In this document: positions 38,530 through 50,633 of the stretch, piece by piece
Layout: the number at the start of each line of letters is the position of its first letter
Position numbering within the stretch: position 1 is the first letter of the stretch
Assembly (NCBI GenBank): GCA_945643635.1
Contig: CALZFC010000284.1
Location: 303,501-367,500 of the forward strand
DNA length: 64,000 nucleotides
Source of the DNA: Allodiplogaster sudhausi
Lineage: Eukaryota > Nematoda > Chromadorea > Rhabditida > Diplogasteridae
Direction: 5' to 3'
Made by a program: the position numbers and the translations under genes
The notes under the pieces: generated by a model
What the model saw: only the letters and a program-made list of their open reading frames with translations
Databases searched by the model: none
Told to the model about the DNA's origin: nothing

Positions 38530-41192
38530 GTTCTCTCCGTCTAACTCTAGCATTCTCAACAAATCACATCATTCCGTAATCACTTCAAAGCGTCTAACTA
38601 ATCCTCGCAGTTTCGAAGAGGGAGCGGTCGGAGAGAGAGAAAGAGGATGGATCAGGGATCAGCGGAGGGGGAAGTTCGGAATAGGATTGATGGGTGGGGA
38701 GAGAAAATGGCAGAGCAAACCAGCTCGGAAGGAGAGAGAGGGGGGAAGGGGGAAGGAGAAAGAGATAACAAAAGAAAAAAAACTTATAAAAAACACCACG
38801 AATATTTAGTCAATAAACGAATGCCGCAAGGTCACTGCTATCACTGGCAATGTACTAGTTTGAACATTTATTGTGGCAAACAAAAAAACATATTAGGGAA
38901 AATTTAAGAGATATATGAAACACGCATGTGATAGTAGAAGGCGGCCTCTCGGATTGCGCAAGACAATCATTCGTAACTAATTCTAATGTAATACACGCTT
39001 ATGGTTAAACTGGTGAGACTACTGTAAAATCAAGGAGATGGAGAAGAGAGAATGGCAAACGGAGAGAAGATATTGCAATACTATTATAAGGCAAACAAAG
39101 CTATTCTCAATATTTGAAAGCTTCTACGCGGTCAAGGCTTCAGCAATCTATTCGCAAAATAACTTCCATATATTCAATTAGAACAGAAGACAATCAACAG
39201 TGGGAAAGGATAGAAAAATTAAAAGTCCATTATTCAGCGTCACATTAAAATCTGGTTTCCCATACAAAATCTTCCAGTTAGCAGACCAAAGTGCTCTCTC
39301 TCTCTCTCTCTTGTCTTTCTCCAATCTTTATCTCTCCCTCGTCTCATTCACTCTTTACTTTCTCCTCTATCGCTCTACCTCTCTCTGTTTTCCCCATTAC
39401 CATCTTCTTACATGCGCAGAAGAGAGAAGTTCTACGCCAACCATTCCCATCGTTTCAGAATTTCTTTACAATAGAATTTTCTGTCACGGACTCGTCCACT
39501 GAAATTTTTTTAAAGTTGTGATTCTTCCCTCTATGTCTCTCCCCCCACATCTCTCTCCCCAACTTCCTTTCTATCCCTCGTTCGTTCACTCCCATCCTCA
39601 CGTTTCAGTAACATCTAACCTCGGCATTGGAACACGTGAATATTTCTGCCACTCTGGGAAAACTAAAGGATGTCACATGAAAAAGTATAGTATATTGTAA
39701 AAAAAATACTTTTAGAACCGCCTGAACCATGCCTAGAAGTTAGGTTTCAAGGACTAAACACCAGTCGGCACAAACGTTGGAGAGCACATCTGAGCATCTC
39801 CCTTGTTTACTTCCCTTTCACTCTTCGCTTCCTCCTCTTCTTCTTTCTCTCTCTCATTCTCCTTCTCCTTAATATTTTCACTCGCTTCTCTTCGCTGGAC
39901 GCCACCTTGTCTGCGCGTGACGGAGCTCTAAACACTATGACTAGAGTGACCACAGAGGTGGACCAGTCAGACTTTTCGTCTGTTTTCCCGCACTCTCTCT
40001 CTCTCATCTTCTCTCTCTCTCTTTCATCTTCTCTCACTCTCTCTCCCTCTCCACTCGTTCCCCCATTAAGGCCAGAAAAGAAGCTGTCACTCGATATGGC
40101 TTGGCTACTCCCACAATGTCATGCTTGCATAGCCACGGGCCATTCGCCATCCCTCGCCGGCTATAGCAGTCCAAAGTGGTCAGTAGAGAAAAAAGCTAAC
40201 AATAAAGTTTTAAAATAATAAAAATACGCTAAATAGTAAAGCTATTAATAATGCAAGCAAGACAAGTACGCAATTCTCTCTCTCTCTCTTTCTCTCTCTC
40301 AACCGACCGTTTAAACCAAACGGCAAGTCACTGGAATAGGCTATCATAACCATTATCTCCTCTAGAGAATGGAAAACAGGCCGGGTAAGCGGTTGCACCA
40401 CTTATGCAAGTGCCTCTTGGTGATAGCCTAAGGCGGTCAGTTCTCTCTCTCTCTCTCATCGTAATCCCTTGCAACCACTATCACCCTCCACCAATTTCTC
40501 GAGATAGGATTACGCCATCATAGATCTCGCGGTTTCCTGAACGATATAAGGATAGGGAATGAACTTGATCGTTTAGTACTGATGGAATAGGCGAGGGAGA
40601 GATGGTGAAGACGGAGAATAGAGGGAGATCGAGGAGGAGAGCGAGAGAGAGAGAGAGATAGAGAGAGAATAAAAGGGGAGAGAGAGAACAGAGACAGATG
40701 TGAGAGAAGAGAGAGGGAGAGAGACTGAGAGAGCGAGTGAGTGAGAGATTGACACGGGAAGAGTATCAGGAGCCGTTTGGGTCGCCTGTGGAAGTCGGAT
40801 TGGAAAGAAGTGCCGCAACTGACAGGATCATTGTCTTCTCTGCTTCTCTCTCCTGTCTCTTCTCCTGTCACTCTCTCTCTCTCTCACTGATATGATTAGA
40901 GGGGAGGGGGATTAACTCCCTCGTGGACTGCAGTGATGTGATGAGCAGTCGAAAGAAGTCAAGGCAAATTCCAGAATTTGGAGGGACACAATTTCACAAA
41001 TACATTCTTACCATGAGAAGAGATCTACTTTAATCCAATAAGCGCAATTCGTTGCAAAGAATTTTACGAAAACGGAGAAATTAGACAGCTGACGCGTTCA
41101 AAGATGGAAAACTGAATGGGCTGGAGGAGAATGAATGTAAGAGTGCAGAAATAGAACCAGTGAAGGAGAGATGGGTAAAGGGGAGAAAGAGA

Positions 41193-41232
<40 letters not shown>

Positions 41233-41753
41233 AAACGATAAAGAGAGACAAAATGACAGGACGGCCAAACATTCGCGAGAGCGGGTTCTTCGGACCCTTC
41301 TTCTTTCTCACTGTTTTGGGCATGCGAACAAAAACAAAGGAGAAATTGTGGAGACGAGCACAATGTTTGTTTTCCCTCCTGACAGTTTCCCATTTTAATG
41401 GAGTCTTCTCGCTGTCGAAGGTGACTAAAACGGAAATGGCCTAACAGTGAACCAGCTGTGGGAAGCATTATTTAACCAGAGAAATTAAGTAGTGAACATC
41501 TGGAAATTTAACAAAACCCCATCAAATAAGTAGCCAATCGCGATAACAAAAAAATATGTGCATGAATAACTGTAAGAATACCCGTGGAGTACGCGGAACT
41601 AGCCAGCTCTGCTAGCCCTTCCACAATGTGTCATTCCAATCCATTCAAATGCTGCTTCTCACTGGCATACCCATGGGGAGAATTCGAGCAAGAGACGGAC
41701 GCCCGCTTATCTTACGAAGTAAACATGAGTCGATGGAGTGGGTGGGTGGAATT

Positions 41754-41830
<77 letters not shown>

Positions 41831-42036
41831 AAGAAAGAGAGAGAGAGAAGACATAGAACGCAGTTAAATATACAAAGTGATCCTGGAAGGGGTGATAGAC
41901 TTCCATTGTTGACGTCCACATTTTGATGGCTGAATGAATGACGGGCATTGCGTGTTCGGAGAAATGCAGGAATGCGAATGAAAAGGACAGCAGGAATGAG
42001 AGAGAGACAGAGAGACAGAGAGAGAGACAGAGAGAC

Positions 42037-42067
<31 letters not shown>

Positions 42068-43170
42068 AAATGGAGAGGGAGAGAAGGACAGAGACCAAGT
42101 CGATTCTTTGCTCCAGTAGTCCCTTGAAGCATGCATAATGCCCGATTCGACCACAACTTTTCGCTTTGAACATGCTGCTAGCACAAGGGCGATTGTTAAC
42201 TGCTGGAGAAAAGGGAGAGAGGGAGAGGGAGAGAGAGGAGGAAGAAGGAGAGGGAAAGATAGGAGAGGGATAGAGAGGAGAGGAAGAGAGGAGACAGAGA
42301 TAGAGAGAGGAGAGAGAGAAAGAGAAAGAGAGAGGGGGACAAGAGTCACTGTGCGTTCCAAAATGCCCATCGTGCCATTCCGGAAAAGAAGAAAGAAAAG
42401 AAGAAAGCCATGCATGAGCAGTGAATCTCTTCGAATGTTACAAAGCGGAATTGCAGTCTCCCCTGAGTAATGTCATAATCATAACAATAAAAAAGAAAAT
42501 GAAACAGGAAAAGCAGGGAAACCCAAACCATCTCTCCATTCCACAATTAACATCATTGAATGGTTTAATAAATACAAAAGAAAAGTACGACGATATAGCC
42601 GGCAGAAAGAAAACCTGCTTGAGCAAACAGCTAGAGACGATCCCATGGTTGATAATTAGGATGATTATGCCAAACAAGCTGTTTTCATATGGTGAAGAGA
42701 AAGTTGAAAAGAGATAGAGAGAGAGAGATAGACAGACAGTGAGAGAGAGCAAGAGAAAGAGAAAGAAAGAAAGAAGAGAGAGAGAGTTTGGTTGAAGAGA
42801 GAGATTGGTTTTAACAGAAACCACGAAGTAGCTGCCTCCAGTAAAAGCTGGAAAAGTCGCATAAGAAAGGGTGGGGGTGACGCTAATGGATGGATAAACT
42901 GGATTTGGGGAAAAGCTTGTATTTTGCTTCATTCTAGTGCAGTCAGTAATTAATCCTGATTGAATCAGCACGACGATGACAGAGGAAAGAGAAAGCAAGA
43001 CTTTCACTGATACAGGAATTGAAGCTCATTGTAAGGGCTAACACAATTTTACGATGAACAACTCCTCTTATAATAACAACCCTTTAGCAGCACAACCAAG
43101 TGGTTCGCACCCACCAAAAGCGATCGTGTTGACCTGGTTGCCCTTTACCCTAGTCCAAGTAGAGGGGGAA

Positions 43171-43229
<59 letters not shown>

Positions 43230-43508
43230 GCCAGGGCCCATTTCAGGATGAGCAAAGGAGTATAGGCCGGTGGTGCGCAGGCTAAATGGGCTAGGGTAAT
43301 GAGCACTGAAAGGAAAAAGAAGGAGTGGTGTTCCCGCGCGGAACAAACAGCCAATGAGAAGAGACGGTCTTTGCACAACAAGGATTTTGTCTAAAAGCCC
43401 TAAATGTTTCCCAGTCCCTGAGTTGACATGGATTGTCAGATTATCACTGGCTTATGAGACCTTCTAGCAAGATCAGTATTTGCAAGAGGACGAACATTCA
43501 GAGGGAGG

Positions 43509-43544
<36 letters not shown>

Positions 43545-45241
43545 TGAGCATTGAAGAATCTAAAACAAGCTAGGGGAGGAGAAGTAGAAGAAGACCTTCT
43601 GAGCAACAAAAGGATGATCGTGACGAGAAAAGACCGTCACTTGAATCCGTAACTGATTAGCTGCAATACTCGACAGACAAACCGAGACCATCTTGGGGGG
43701 ACCCCGTTTGAGAGAAGCAGGACTATTACATTAGTCTCAAGAGCCCCTCCTTGAGGGATGTTCAATAGTACGGAGAGATACGCTGCAGCTAAATTTGGCT
43801 GGGAATACATTCTATATAACTGTTAGTATCTTGGGTAGAATAATAGCAATGGCGGCAGCTGCAAATGCTCCATGTACAGTAGAGGCTTTCCGCTGGCAGG
43901 AAGAGCTAGGGGGATTATGCAAAATGATTAGTCAGAGAGAGGGTAGAAGAAGAGGGAGAGAAAGCAAGAAACGGCGAATATTAACTCGAGAAAAAAATTT
44001 ATTGCTGACTAAGGAAAAAAATAAGGCCTCTTGCTTGGAGTATCACATGAAGGTGCAGTTCGGTGGAACCTGCAAGAACGGAATAGAGACAAGGGATGAA
44101 AAGGGGATAGATTGAGAGAGAGCGCAAGAGGAAGAGAGAGAGAGAGTGAGAGAGAGAGTGAGAGAGAGTGAGAGAGAGAGTGAGAGAGAGAGAGTGAAGA
44201 AGAGAGCGAAACGGGGACTAAACAAGATCACTTGTCCTGATAAGCCCCATCTGCCTGCGCGGATTGAGACATCAATCTCTTTTCTTCTTCTTCTGGTTGC
44301 CCGCTACATTTAGGACAGAAAAAGATATGAATCTCTTCAAAACCACAACTCCTTGCACCGTGTTTCCTAAACATTCAAACAGAAAAACCTCCCTCCTTGT
44401 CACTTAAATGCTTTCTACAGTCAGGGAACTTTAATATGTTCACTAGCAGAGCGTTCTAACTACGCTATTTCTCGAGTGAGCAGGCAGAAGTGGTAATCAT
44501 AATAAGGTTAGCTAAAGTAGAATTATTACAGTGCCTAGCAGTAAAGTTGTTGTGTCGGCACAGAAGAGAAAGTCATGACATTGAACGAAGGACAAACTCT
44601 GTTCAAGACCAGGGAAGAAGGAGAAGAAGAAGACTTCTCTCCTTCCTTTCAATTACTTTCTCTCCCGCCGAACTGGGCCGACACTTCGCTAATTGTGCTG
44701 CGCGTGCGTGGTGAAAGTAGCGAAAAGAGAGCACGGGAGACAACAAAAAATATATATACCGCTGAAAGGGAAGAAGAGAGGACTGCGCGATGCGGGGAAA
44801 GACAAAGAAGAAGGTGAGAATTGAAAAATGAGATAGGGTGAAGAAAAGATCGGGTAAGAGAGCACACGGGGAACTGCCTGAATCAGTGAGTAGCAGGCCT
44901 CAAGTCATACAGTCCAGTGTGAGTGATGGAAATATGTAGACTAGAAAAGAGGCTATATTTAGGCTTCTTCCCGATTATGAGTTAATATAATCTACAGGTA
45001 AGATCAAAGCAAGCATTCACAGTAAAAATAGACATATTCCAATCGTGCCACGAATACAGTACCCCTTCCCTACTACGGTACCCGAGCGCCTAATCCATTT
45101 GACGGCCCTTCGTGCCGGACTGACCTTGAGTCTCTCGAGTGTCTCAGGCGAGTGCTCGTCCCGTTGCCGATAGCAATTGGCGCATTTGATGCGCGAGAAT
45201 TGGTTCGGCTCGAAGCGGCGGCACGACGAGCGAACTACCAT
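16742..45241 (-). CDS. MPRIP (osp): MPRIP/outspread-like double-PH coiled-coil scaffold
   Basis: Thirty exons join in phase into ~1,411 codons. Exons 1-16: 45125-45241, 33562-33645, 33373-33438, 33147-33219, 32933-33011, 32589-32721, 32171-32439, 31900-31962, 31629-31806, 31399-31526, 31186-31291, 30935-31099, 30458-30699, 30083-30286, 29616-29709, 29485-29548. Exons 17-30: 22452-22903, 22356-22430, 22003-22101, 21571-21746, 21221-21377, 20971-21051, 20681-20731, 20505-20582, 19028-19156, 18707-18849, 18183-18440, 17946-18067, 17123-17254, 16742-16959 (TAG). Domain order matches myosin-phosphatase Rho-interacting protein and fly outspread: Cys-rich start, PH, acidic Ser-rich linker, PH, Pro-rich region, coiled coil. 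Family members bind F-actin, RhoA and the myosin phosphatase targeting subunit. Human MPRIP is ~1,025 residues in its common form. Introns of 11.5 and 6.6 kb are filled with GA/CT repeats. The ATG is the first codon after an acceptor, so the true start may lie further 5'. Confidence 0.9.
17123..22430 (-). CDS. MPRIP-like gene: coiled-coil exons
   Basis: Twelve exons from [15 protein letters not shown] (22430) to [18 protein letters not shown] (17123) encode heptad-like Leu/Glu/Arg/Gln segments such as [53 protein letters not shown] and [17 protein letters not shown]. This is the rod that in mammals binds the myosin phosphatase targeting subunit and RhoA. Introns carry GA/CT tracts at 19600-19700, 20258-20371 and 20825-20950. 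Confidence 0.85.
20258..20371. repeat. CT-rich minisatellite
   Basis: Repeated CATCTCTCTCTCACTCTC-like units of about 18-22 bases inside an MPRIP-like intron. The intron also extends across 19157-20504 with no exon. Confidence 0.8.
20825..20950. repeat. (GA)n tract
   Basis: It sits about 20 bases from the 3' end of exon 20971-21051. On the transcribed strand it reads (CU)n. Confidence 0.9.
22452..22903 (-). CDS. MPRIP-like gene: Pro/Ser-rich exon
   Basis: A 150-codon exon enriched in Ser, Pro, His and Gln with an SH3-ligand-like PPPVPPKPR, then an acidic end ([16 protein letters not shown]) before the coiled coil. It joins exon 29485-29548 in phase 1. The opposite-strand frame over it is a shadow. 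Confidence 0.8.
22904..28033. other. Repeat-filled intron of the MPRIP-like gene
   Basis: This is the 3' part of a 6.6 kb intron. No exon is supported. It is dominated by GA/CT tracts, including 23469-23517, 23755-23800, 25320-25400, 25715-25766, 26560-26605, 26820-26966 and 27890-27926, plus a poly-C run near 27548-27562. The many Ser/Leu and Arg/Glu open frames come from these repeats. Confidence 0.75.
26820..26966. repeat. (GA)n compound microsatellite
   Basis: A long GA tract containing a duplicated GATGGAGAGAGTAAAAGAAG block (26848-26867 and 26877-26896). Confidence 0.9.
28034..29230. mobile_element. Fold-back (MITE-like) element with 8-bp target duplication
   Basis: The element spans 28042-29222 and is flanked by the direct repeat TAATAATG (28034-28041 and 29223-29230). 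Its arms, 28042-28468 and 28762-29222, are near-identical inverted copies around a ~293-bp centre. Each starts GGGAGTATGTCAACTGAGCAG and then carries tandem 15-bp units (ACAACTGAGCAGCGG and variants): five on the left and seven on the right, which together with a 3-base indel explains the arm length difference. No transposase is seen. An 8-bp duplication fits hAT, P or Merlin types; the GGG terminus leans to Merlin, but this is not proven. It lies in a 6.6 kb intron. Confidence 0.9.
29485..30286 (-). CDS. MPRIP-like gene: linker exons
   Basis: Exons 30083-30286, 29616-29709 and 29485-29548 follow the second PH region. They are basic and Ser/Gly-rich ([20 protein letters not shown]), then [20 protein letters not shown]. 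Incoming phases 2, 2, 0 and outgoing phases 2, 0, 1 fit neighbours on both sides. No domain is recognised in them. Confidence 0.7.
30458..31526 (-). CDS. MPRIP-like gene: second PH domain
   Basis: Exons 31399-31526, 31186-31291 and 30935-31099 encode a PH domain: [44 protein letters not shown], and the C-terminal helix [13 protein letters not shown] with its invariant Trp. The splice K(AA|G)D uses donor GTCAGT at 31398 and restores alignment to mammalian MPRIP. Exon 30458-30699 continues with an acidic/basic tail. Confidence 0.9.
32171..33645 (-). CDS. MPRIP-like gene: first PH domain and acidic linker
   Basis: Exons 33562-33645 to 32589-32721 encode the first PH domain: [60 protein letters not shown]. 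Exon 32171-32439 follows with a Ser/Pro and Glu/Asp-rich linker ([15 protein letters not shown]). This order matches MPRIP/outspread. Confidence 0.92.
33646..45124. other. 11.5 kb repeat-filled first intron
   Basis: No exon is supported anywhere in this stretch. GA/CT tracts recur every few hundred bases, including 33968-34012, 34770-34805, 35255-35320, 36908-36985, 37178-37225, 37860-37930, 38480-38535, 41170-41230, 41755-41855, 41998-42078, 42200-42340, 43166-43227 and 44110-44205. Between tracts the DNA is unique and lacks coding bias. On the minus-strand transcript most tracts read as polypyrimidine. Confidence 0.75.
41755..41855. repeat. (GA)n tract
   Basis: One of the longest near-pure GA runs, followed at 41998-42078 by a GAGAGACAGAGAGACAGAGA-type compound repeat. 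Confidence 0.9.
45125..45241 (-). CDS. MPRIP-like gene: Cys-rich N-terminal exon
   Basis: 39 codons starting at an ATG directly after TTCAG. It holds [20 protein letters not shown], the conserved Cys-containing N-terminus of MPRIP and outspread, and ends at donor GTCAGT. It joins the exon at 33645 across 11.5 kb in phase 0. Confidence 0.9.
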
Positions 45242-45509
45242 CTGAATCATCCAAATCGCAAACATAAACAACTAATTTTTAAATATAGTCCTGATATACG
45301 TGTAGCATTCTCATTCCCCCTCAAATCAAAATTACATACTTATGCAATATTGCAATATTTTAAAGAAAATTCAGTACAGCTATGTATTTATTTATGTTAT
45401 TTCATCACGTCTTGTTATTCTTAATGTCGTAAATAAATTTTTTTAATGCGTGAAAAATAAAGCGGAAAAATTAAATATTGTTAAAAAAAGAGGCAGATTT
45501 AATATTGAC

Positions 45510-45858
45510 CCTTCCGCAGTCTTCTTGAACTCTCCTGAGTACGACTCTTCTGGTGGGAGTGAGCTGAATGGCTGCTTCTCTCCTTCTCTCGAGGAGTCGT
45601 GGGGGAGCGGAAGCGGTTAGATTCGCTGTGGAGGGCCAGCACGCGTCGTTCTCCTTGTCTTCGGAGTCGAGGCGATTCTTCAATTTAATTATTCCTAATT
45701 TCTTAAACTCATAGGCAGTTTTATAAGAAATGAAGAGCCAACCTCTCGCCTCGACGTTCTTCTTCCTTCAGCAACGGGAGAAGAGATCTCTTCGAAGAAT
45801 CGACGTCTCTCCGCCACGGAAGGCGACGCCGGAGGCAGTCGCTCACCACTTTGGAAAT
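45510..45858 (-). CDS. Two exons upstream of the MPRIP-like start
   Basis: Exon 45743-45858 (38 codons, FQSGERLPPASPSVAERRRF then FEEISS) joins exon 45510-45677 (56 codons, containing DSEDKENDACW and a basic RRVVLRRV stretch). Its donor GTCAAT leaves phase 0, matching the exon at 45241 across a 268-base intron. They could be true 5' exons of the MPRIP-like gene or the 3' end of a separate gene with the in-frame stop near 45471. Entry is phase 1, so at least one more exon lies further upstream. Confidence 0.55.
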
Positions 45859-47246
45859 CTACAAAGAAACCCCCTTTCAATATATAATCAATTTATAATT
45901 TATTTAACCAATAGTTTCATCGTCTATACATGGAATTGGCTAGGAATCAAACAAATAATCTATACTGGGATAAAACAGCAGCATTGCCTTTTATGAGTAA
46001 CGTGTACTTGTAAACCATCAATCAAATACATTCAATCAAATATATTTAAATAAATAAAAGCAACTTTTTATAGATAGAAGAAACCAGAAAGATCACGACG
46101 ATAATTTATATGAAGCTCTAAAAAGCGCCGTCAATTTGGCGATAGTGATTTTGAAATTGTTTCCTGATAACAGAATATGAACTGATTACCAAGCGCAAAA
46201 GCAAAGCTAAAGTGTGAGGTGCAGGAAACAGAACCAAATTCCTTTTCCGGCAAAGAACTACAGCGCCTAGGAAGGGACTCAAAAATGCAATCAACAGCTA
46301 GGATATGCGATTGAAATGGTTCATGGAATCAGAGGTAAGAGAGCAGGAGGATGCGAAAAAGAAACGGAAAATAGTGGAAAGACAGGCAAAGAAAAATAGA
46401 GATGGAGAAGACAGTACGAGAAAGAGAAACAGAGATAAAAATCAAATAAAAAACATGCGGAAAAGGGGATTTGCTACAAACAACCGAGATACGGGGCCCA
46501 AAGAACTACGCGAGAAATGACTTCCACTAGCAGTCAGCCCGAATAAATCAAAGCGCAGTGGATTGTGCTGCTCAAATTAATGATGCTAGAGAATTAGAGA
46601 ACTAGGGAGAGATAGACGAAAGGTGAGAGTAGGAAGTTAGGGGTGATAGAGTGAGATATAGATAAATAGGAGAGCGAGAGAGAGAAAACGAGGGTGAGAG
46701 AAGGAGAGTGAGAAAGAGAGAGAGGGAAGTAGAAACAGAGATTTCAGAGATATAAAGAGAATAGAGTTCTGATACTAGCACCAGCACACTGGGAGTGGCT
46801 CGGGTGTGCTACTAAAAAAAGAGAGTGAATTCATGTCAATGTGGACATAATTGATGGTGAATGTCAGCTTGGTGTGAAAGGGCAGGAGAAACGGACTTCT
46901 CAATATTGCATTTGGCATGAATTTAGAATGAAGACATTGGTCAGAACAAGCTAACGCTTTTTAGCACTTAATTATCCATTATTATAGCATATCACAAAAG
47001 CAACAAGTTTCATAGCTAGAAACATTTCATCAGCACGAAAACTCTTTCAAAGAATTTGAAATGGCTATAACAAACACAGATTTTCCCGCTTTTCCGAGCT
47101 CGATGCTTGATAGTCAGACAGCATCAGTTAGCAGCAACAATAGACAGGTGAGCAGTGAATGGAGCAGGGCGAAAGCTGGCGAAATAAACAAGAGTGTGGT
47201 GAAGGAGATGAAACAGCGAGTAAGAGAGAGATACCGAGAGGTGAGC

Positions 47247-47291
<45 letters not shown>

Positions 47292-48177
47292 TAAGGAGAG
47301 AGAGAAGGAGGAGAGAGAGAGATAGAGACAGAGAAGTATTGAAGGGAAAAAGAAGAGAGAGAGAGAGAGGCAAGAGATGCAGAGAAGAAAATGCCTAGTC
47401 ATACCGAGCTATCCTGGTAGAGATGCATGCACAGGTGTTGTTGCTGGACCAAAGGATTGTGCACGTCACATAAAATGGTTAGTTGGCGAAGTGGTCAAAA
47501 TTCTCTCTTTCTCTCTCGTCTCTAATGCTCTTGCCTTTCTCTATTTCTACCTCCAAGTGGTCACAATTTATAAATTACTAACATTTTCGCAATGCGGTTG
47601 GCTGCCCATTTCACAGAACGGAAAACAAGCATCTTTCTGCAGGATGGAAAGATTGAGTCCAAATTAGGTGTTTTTCGCCGGAGGCACAGCATAGGAAACA
47701 CACGGCTGATGAAAGGCAATTTTTGGCGGCATCAACACAAGTCACGCAAAGTAACGGTCACAAGCAAGCAACTGGACAACAAATATTCCCCCCCCCTCGA
47801 TCTCTCCCTCTCTATATCGTCCGTCTCTCTCACTCTCCTCTGTTTCTCCCTTCTATTTCAAACCTTTCTCTCTATTTTTACTATCTCTCTCTCTCGCTTT
47901 CTACCATTTAATTTCCCCCGCATTCTATAACTTTCTCCTCTCTCTCTCTCCCTCTCCCATTTTCTCTATTTCTCTCTCTCTCTCTTCCATTCTCTCCATT
48001 TCTCCATTCCCTCCTATTCTCCTCTCACATCGCCATCTACTCTCTCATCACACCAAACTCCATTCAAACATAGAGCACAGAACGTCTGCACGTGCCGGCT
48101 GACATGAATCGCCAGAAAGAAGAAAAAGATGGAATGAGAATAAACAAGGGAGAGGCAGAGCGAGAGCGAGAGCGAGC

Positions 48178-48228
<51 letters not shown>

Positions 48229-48681
48229 ATGAACCAGGCGAATAAATGTAGACAAAATAGAAAGGGCATAAGCATTGCGCATCAGATTCTCAGGTAACAT
48301 TTGGTGGAAAACAACAGTCAGCATGAGAAAAAAACAAGCGGGGGCGAAATCTCGCCCGGTAGATCAGCTGGAACCATTGCGGCCACTCTCACTGCATAAC
48401 TTCGGAGTCAATAGCTCCAGCAAGGGACCTGGATCTTACTTATTATGGGAGATTCAATTATGTTTTGGCATGGCCTTCCTTCTCCATTTTAAATGGACAC
48501 TGAGTCGAATGCAATGGACAACAGGCGATTGAGAATGTCAAGAAGAGAGCTTAGCCGGAGCAGAGGCGGCAAAATCCACCACCAACCATGCGACTAACAT
48601 CACACAATGAATGGGAATGGGCTATGAGAGAGAGAGAGGAAGACAGAGAGTGGGAGTGAGAGAAAGAGAGAGAGAGCGAGC

Positions 48682-48715
<34 letters not shown>

Positions 48716-49560
48716 AGGGAGATATACCCTTGAGGCACAACATAAATCGGTGATTGCTGATGCAAGTCAGTGGGTTCGGGGAGCCATGGGCTAGCGCCCG
48801 CGGATCGCGCCAAATACTCTATGCATCTCTGACCGGAAATCGTCGCCTACCGAGGCAGATGCGGGAATGTCATGGTTGGGGAGAAAGAGGGAGCGGGGGA
48901 AAGGGGAGTGAGTTTGTGATAGAGGATGAGAGGAGATGGGGCCAGGGAAACAGAGAAATACAGAAATCGACTTGGAGGATGCCATTCACGGGCAACCAAG
49001 CAAGACGGCCTCCTTGTGTAGGCTGGGAATCGGGAGAGAGAAGGAGAGAGAGAGAGAGAGAGACAGGGAGAGAGAGACAGGGAGAGAGAGAGAGAGAGAC
49101 AGGGAGAGAGAGAGAGAGAGCGAGAGAGAGGGGGGAGCGAGAGAGAGACTGGTGGTCAAAAGTAAGAAAACATGTCACCTCATGACTGAGGGGAATCATC
49201 GCATTCGGAGAGGTGAGTGAAATAGCGAGTGATTTTTAGAGGCAGCAGACACGACGAGAACGGAAGGGAAGCCGGCCCTCCTTTGCTTACGCAACAAGTC
49301 GTCTGGCGGAGGTCCAAAATGCAGAGGTCGCGCAAGGTAGACGACGTAGAGAGAGAGAGGGAGAGAGAAAGGGCGAAAGGTTAGGAGTTAAGGGAATTAC
49401 TGAGTAAGGCAGCAAGGAGCAAAGGGAGATGGAAGAAAAGGAGAAGGATTCCGGGGAAAAGGATATAACAAGAAAGATGGGGTGTCATTTTGGTACTTCG
49501 CGTGCTTGACAACGCTGCATTCTCGAAGTCATTCTACTAGAGAATTGATTAATATTTCAA

Positions 49561-49643
49561 ATAGAATTACAGACTAGACAAAAATAAATGAAAATTTTTT
49601 TTATAGAATTACAGACTAGACAAAAATAAATGAAAATTTTTTT
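49561..49643. repeat. 42-bp tandem duplication
   Basis: Two near-identical head-to-tail copies starting ATAGAATTACAGACTAGAC and ending in a T run. They look recent. Confidence 0.9.
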
Positions 49644-50633
49644 CTCCCTAGAATAACTACTTCTACCTGCCTGCTAACAAAAACAAGACCACCCCGCCTC
49701 GTTGCTAGGTCAACAACTGATATATTAATGCTGAATTCACTGAATCAATGCCATAAAAGGTAACACTTCCTTATACGACCATAAACGTCAAAAACGAGTA
49801 CTGATTGTAAGCAAACAAAAACAGTCCTTCAACAATCCGCTCATACCGAATAAAGTGTTTGTCCCACATGAATGACAATCTGAAAAAGAATCACCAAAAG
49901 ACTCTCACACTTCTTCCTGCGAGCAAGTCTTCAATGCTGATCAGACGCGGCCCTAGTCAATGTGAAGCATTCTCTGCGCTGTATCACAGGACAAAAAAAA
50001 AGATCTGCATCAACAATCGCCTTAGGAAAGGGGGGCTTTCAACGCAGAAAAAGCGTGCTCCAACTTCTTGAGCATCCAAAAAACCTTCCCATAATAAAAA
50101 TAAACATTTGACAGAAAATTGCCTACTTTACCTGCTAAGATACACAGTAGTTAAGAGGGAAAAGTTTGAAATACTGCTTAAACAATTTTTTAAAACTTAA
50201 TTATAATAGTAAGTACAAAAAAAGCCTCGTACCATTACGATTCTCGTTCCTATCGCACATGCTATGCAGCCGTTCACTGGACAAGACGCGCGTGTCCAGC
50301 GATGGAAGTGAGCACTGCCTCCAGCGCATTCTCCCTCCCTCGCTATCACTTGGAGGGGGTGTGATATGATAGGCGAGAGCAGCGAACGAGATGATAAGGA
50401 CAGAAGAAGCTTTTCCTTTTTATCAGCACCTAGCAGCCAATCGCATTTTCGAATTCTTATATTTGGTGTGCAAGCTATTTGCAATTTACAGAAGCACTCG
50501 TGCACAACAATCTTGACGAGCGCACTGCGACTTAGGAGACAAGAATGCGTGCTATTTAATTTTATTTCTTGGTTGTATATAGTATATTGTTTTAATTGTA
50601 GCTAGTAGTCCTGAACTTACAGAATAATTCCAG

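Noticed and set aside
40335..40435. Inverted repeat TAGGCTATCA / TGATAGCCTA
   Set aside because: The 10-bp arms are about 85 bases apart in repeat-rich DNA, close to chance expectation, with no other element features.
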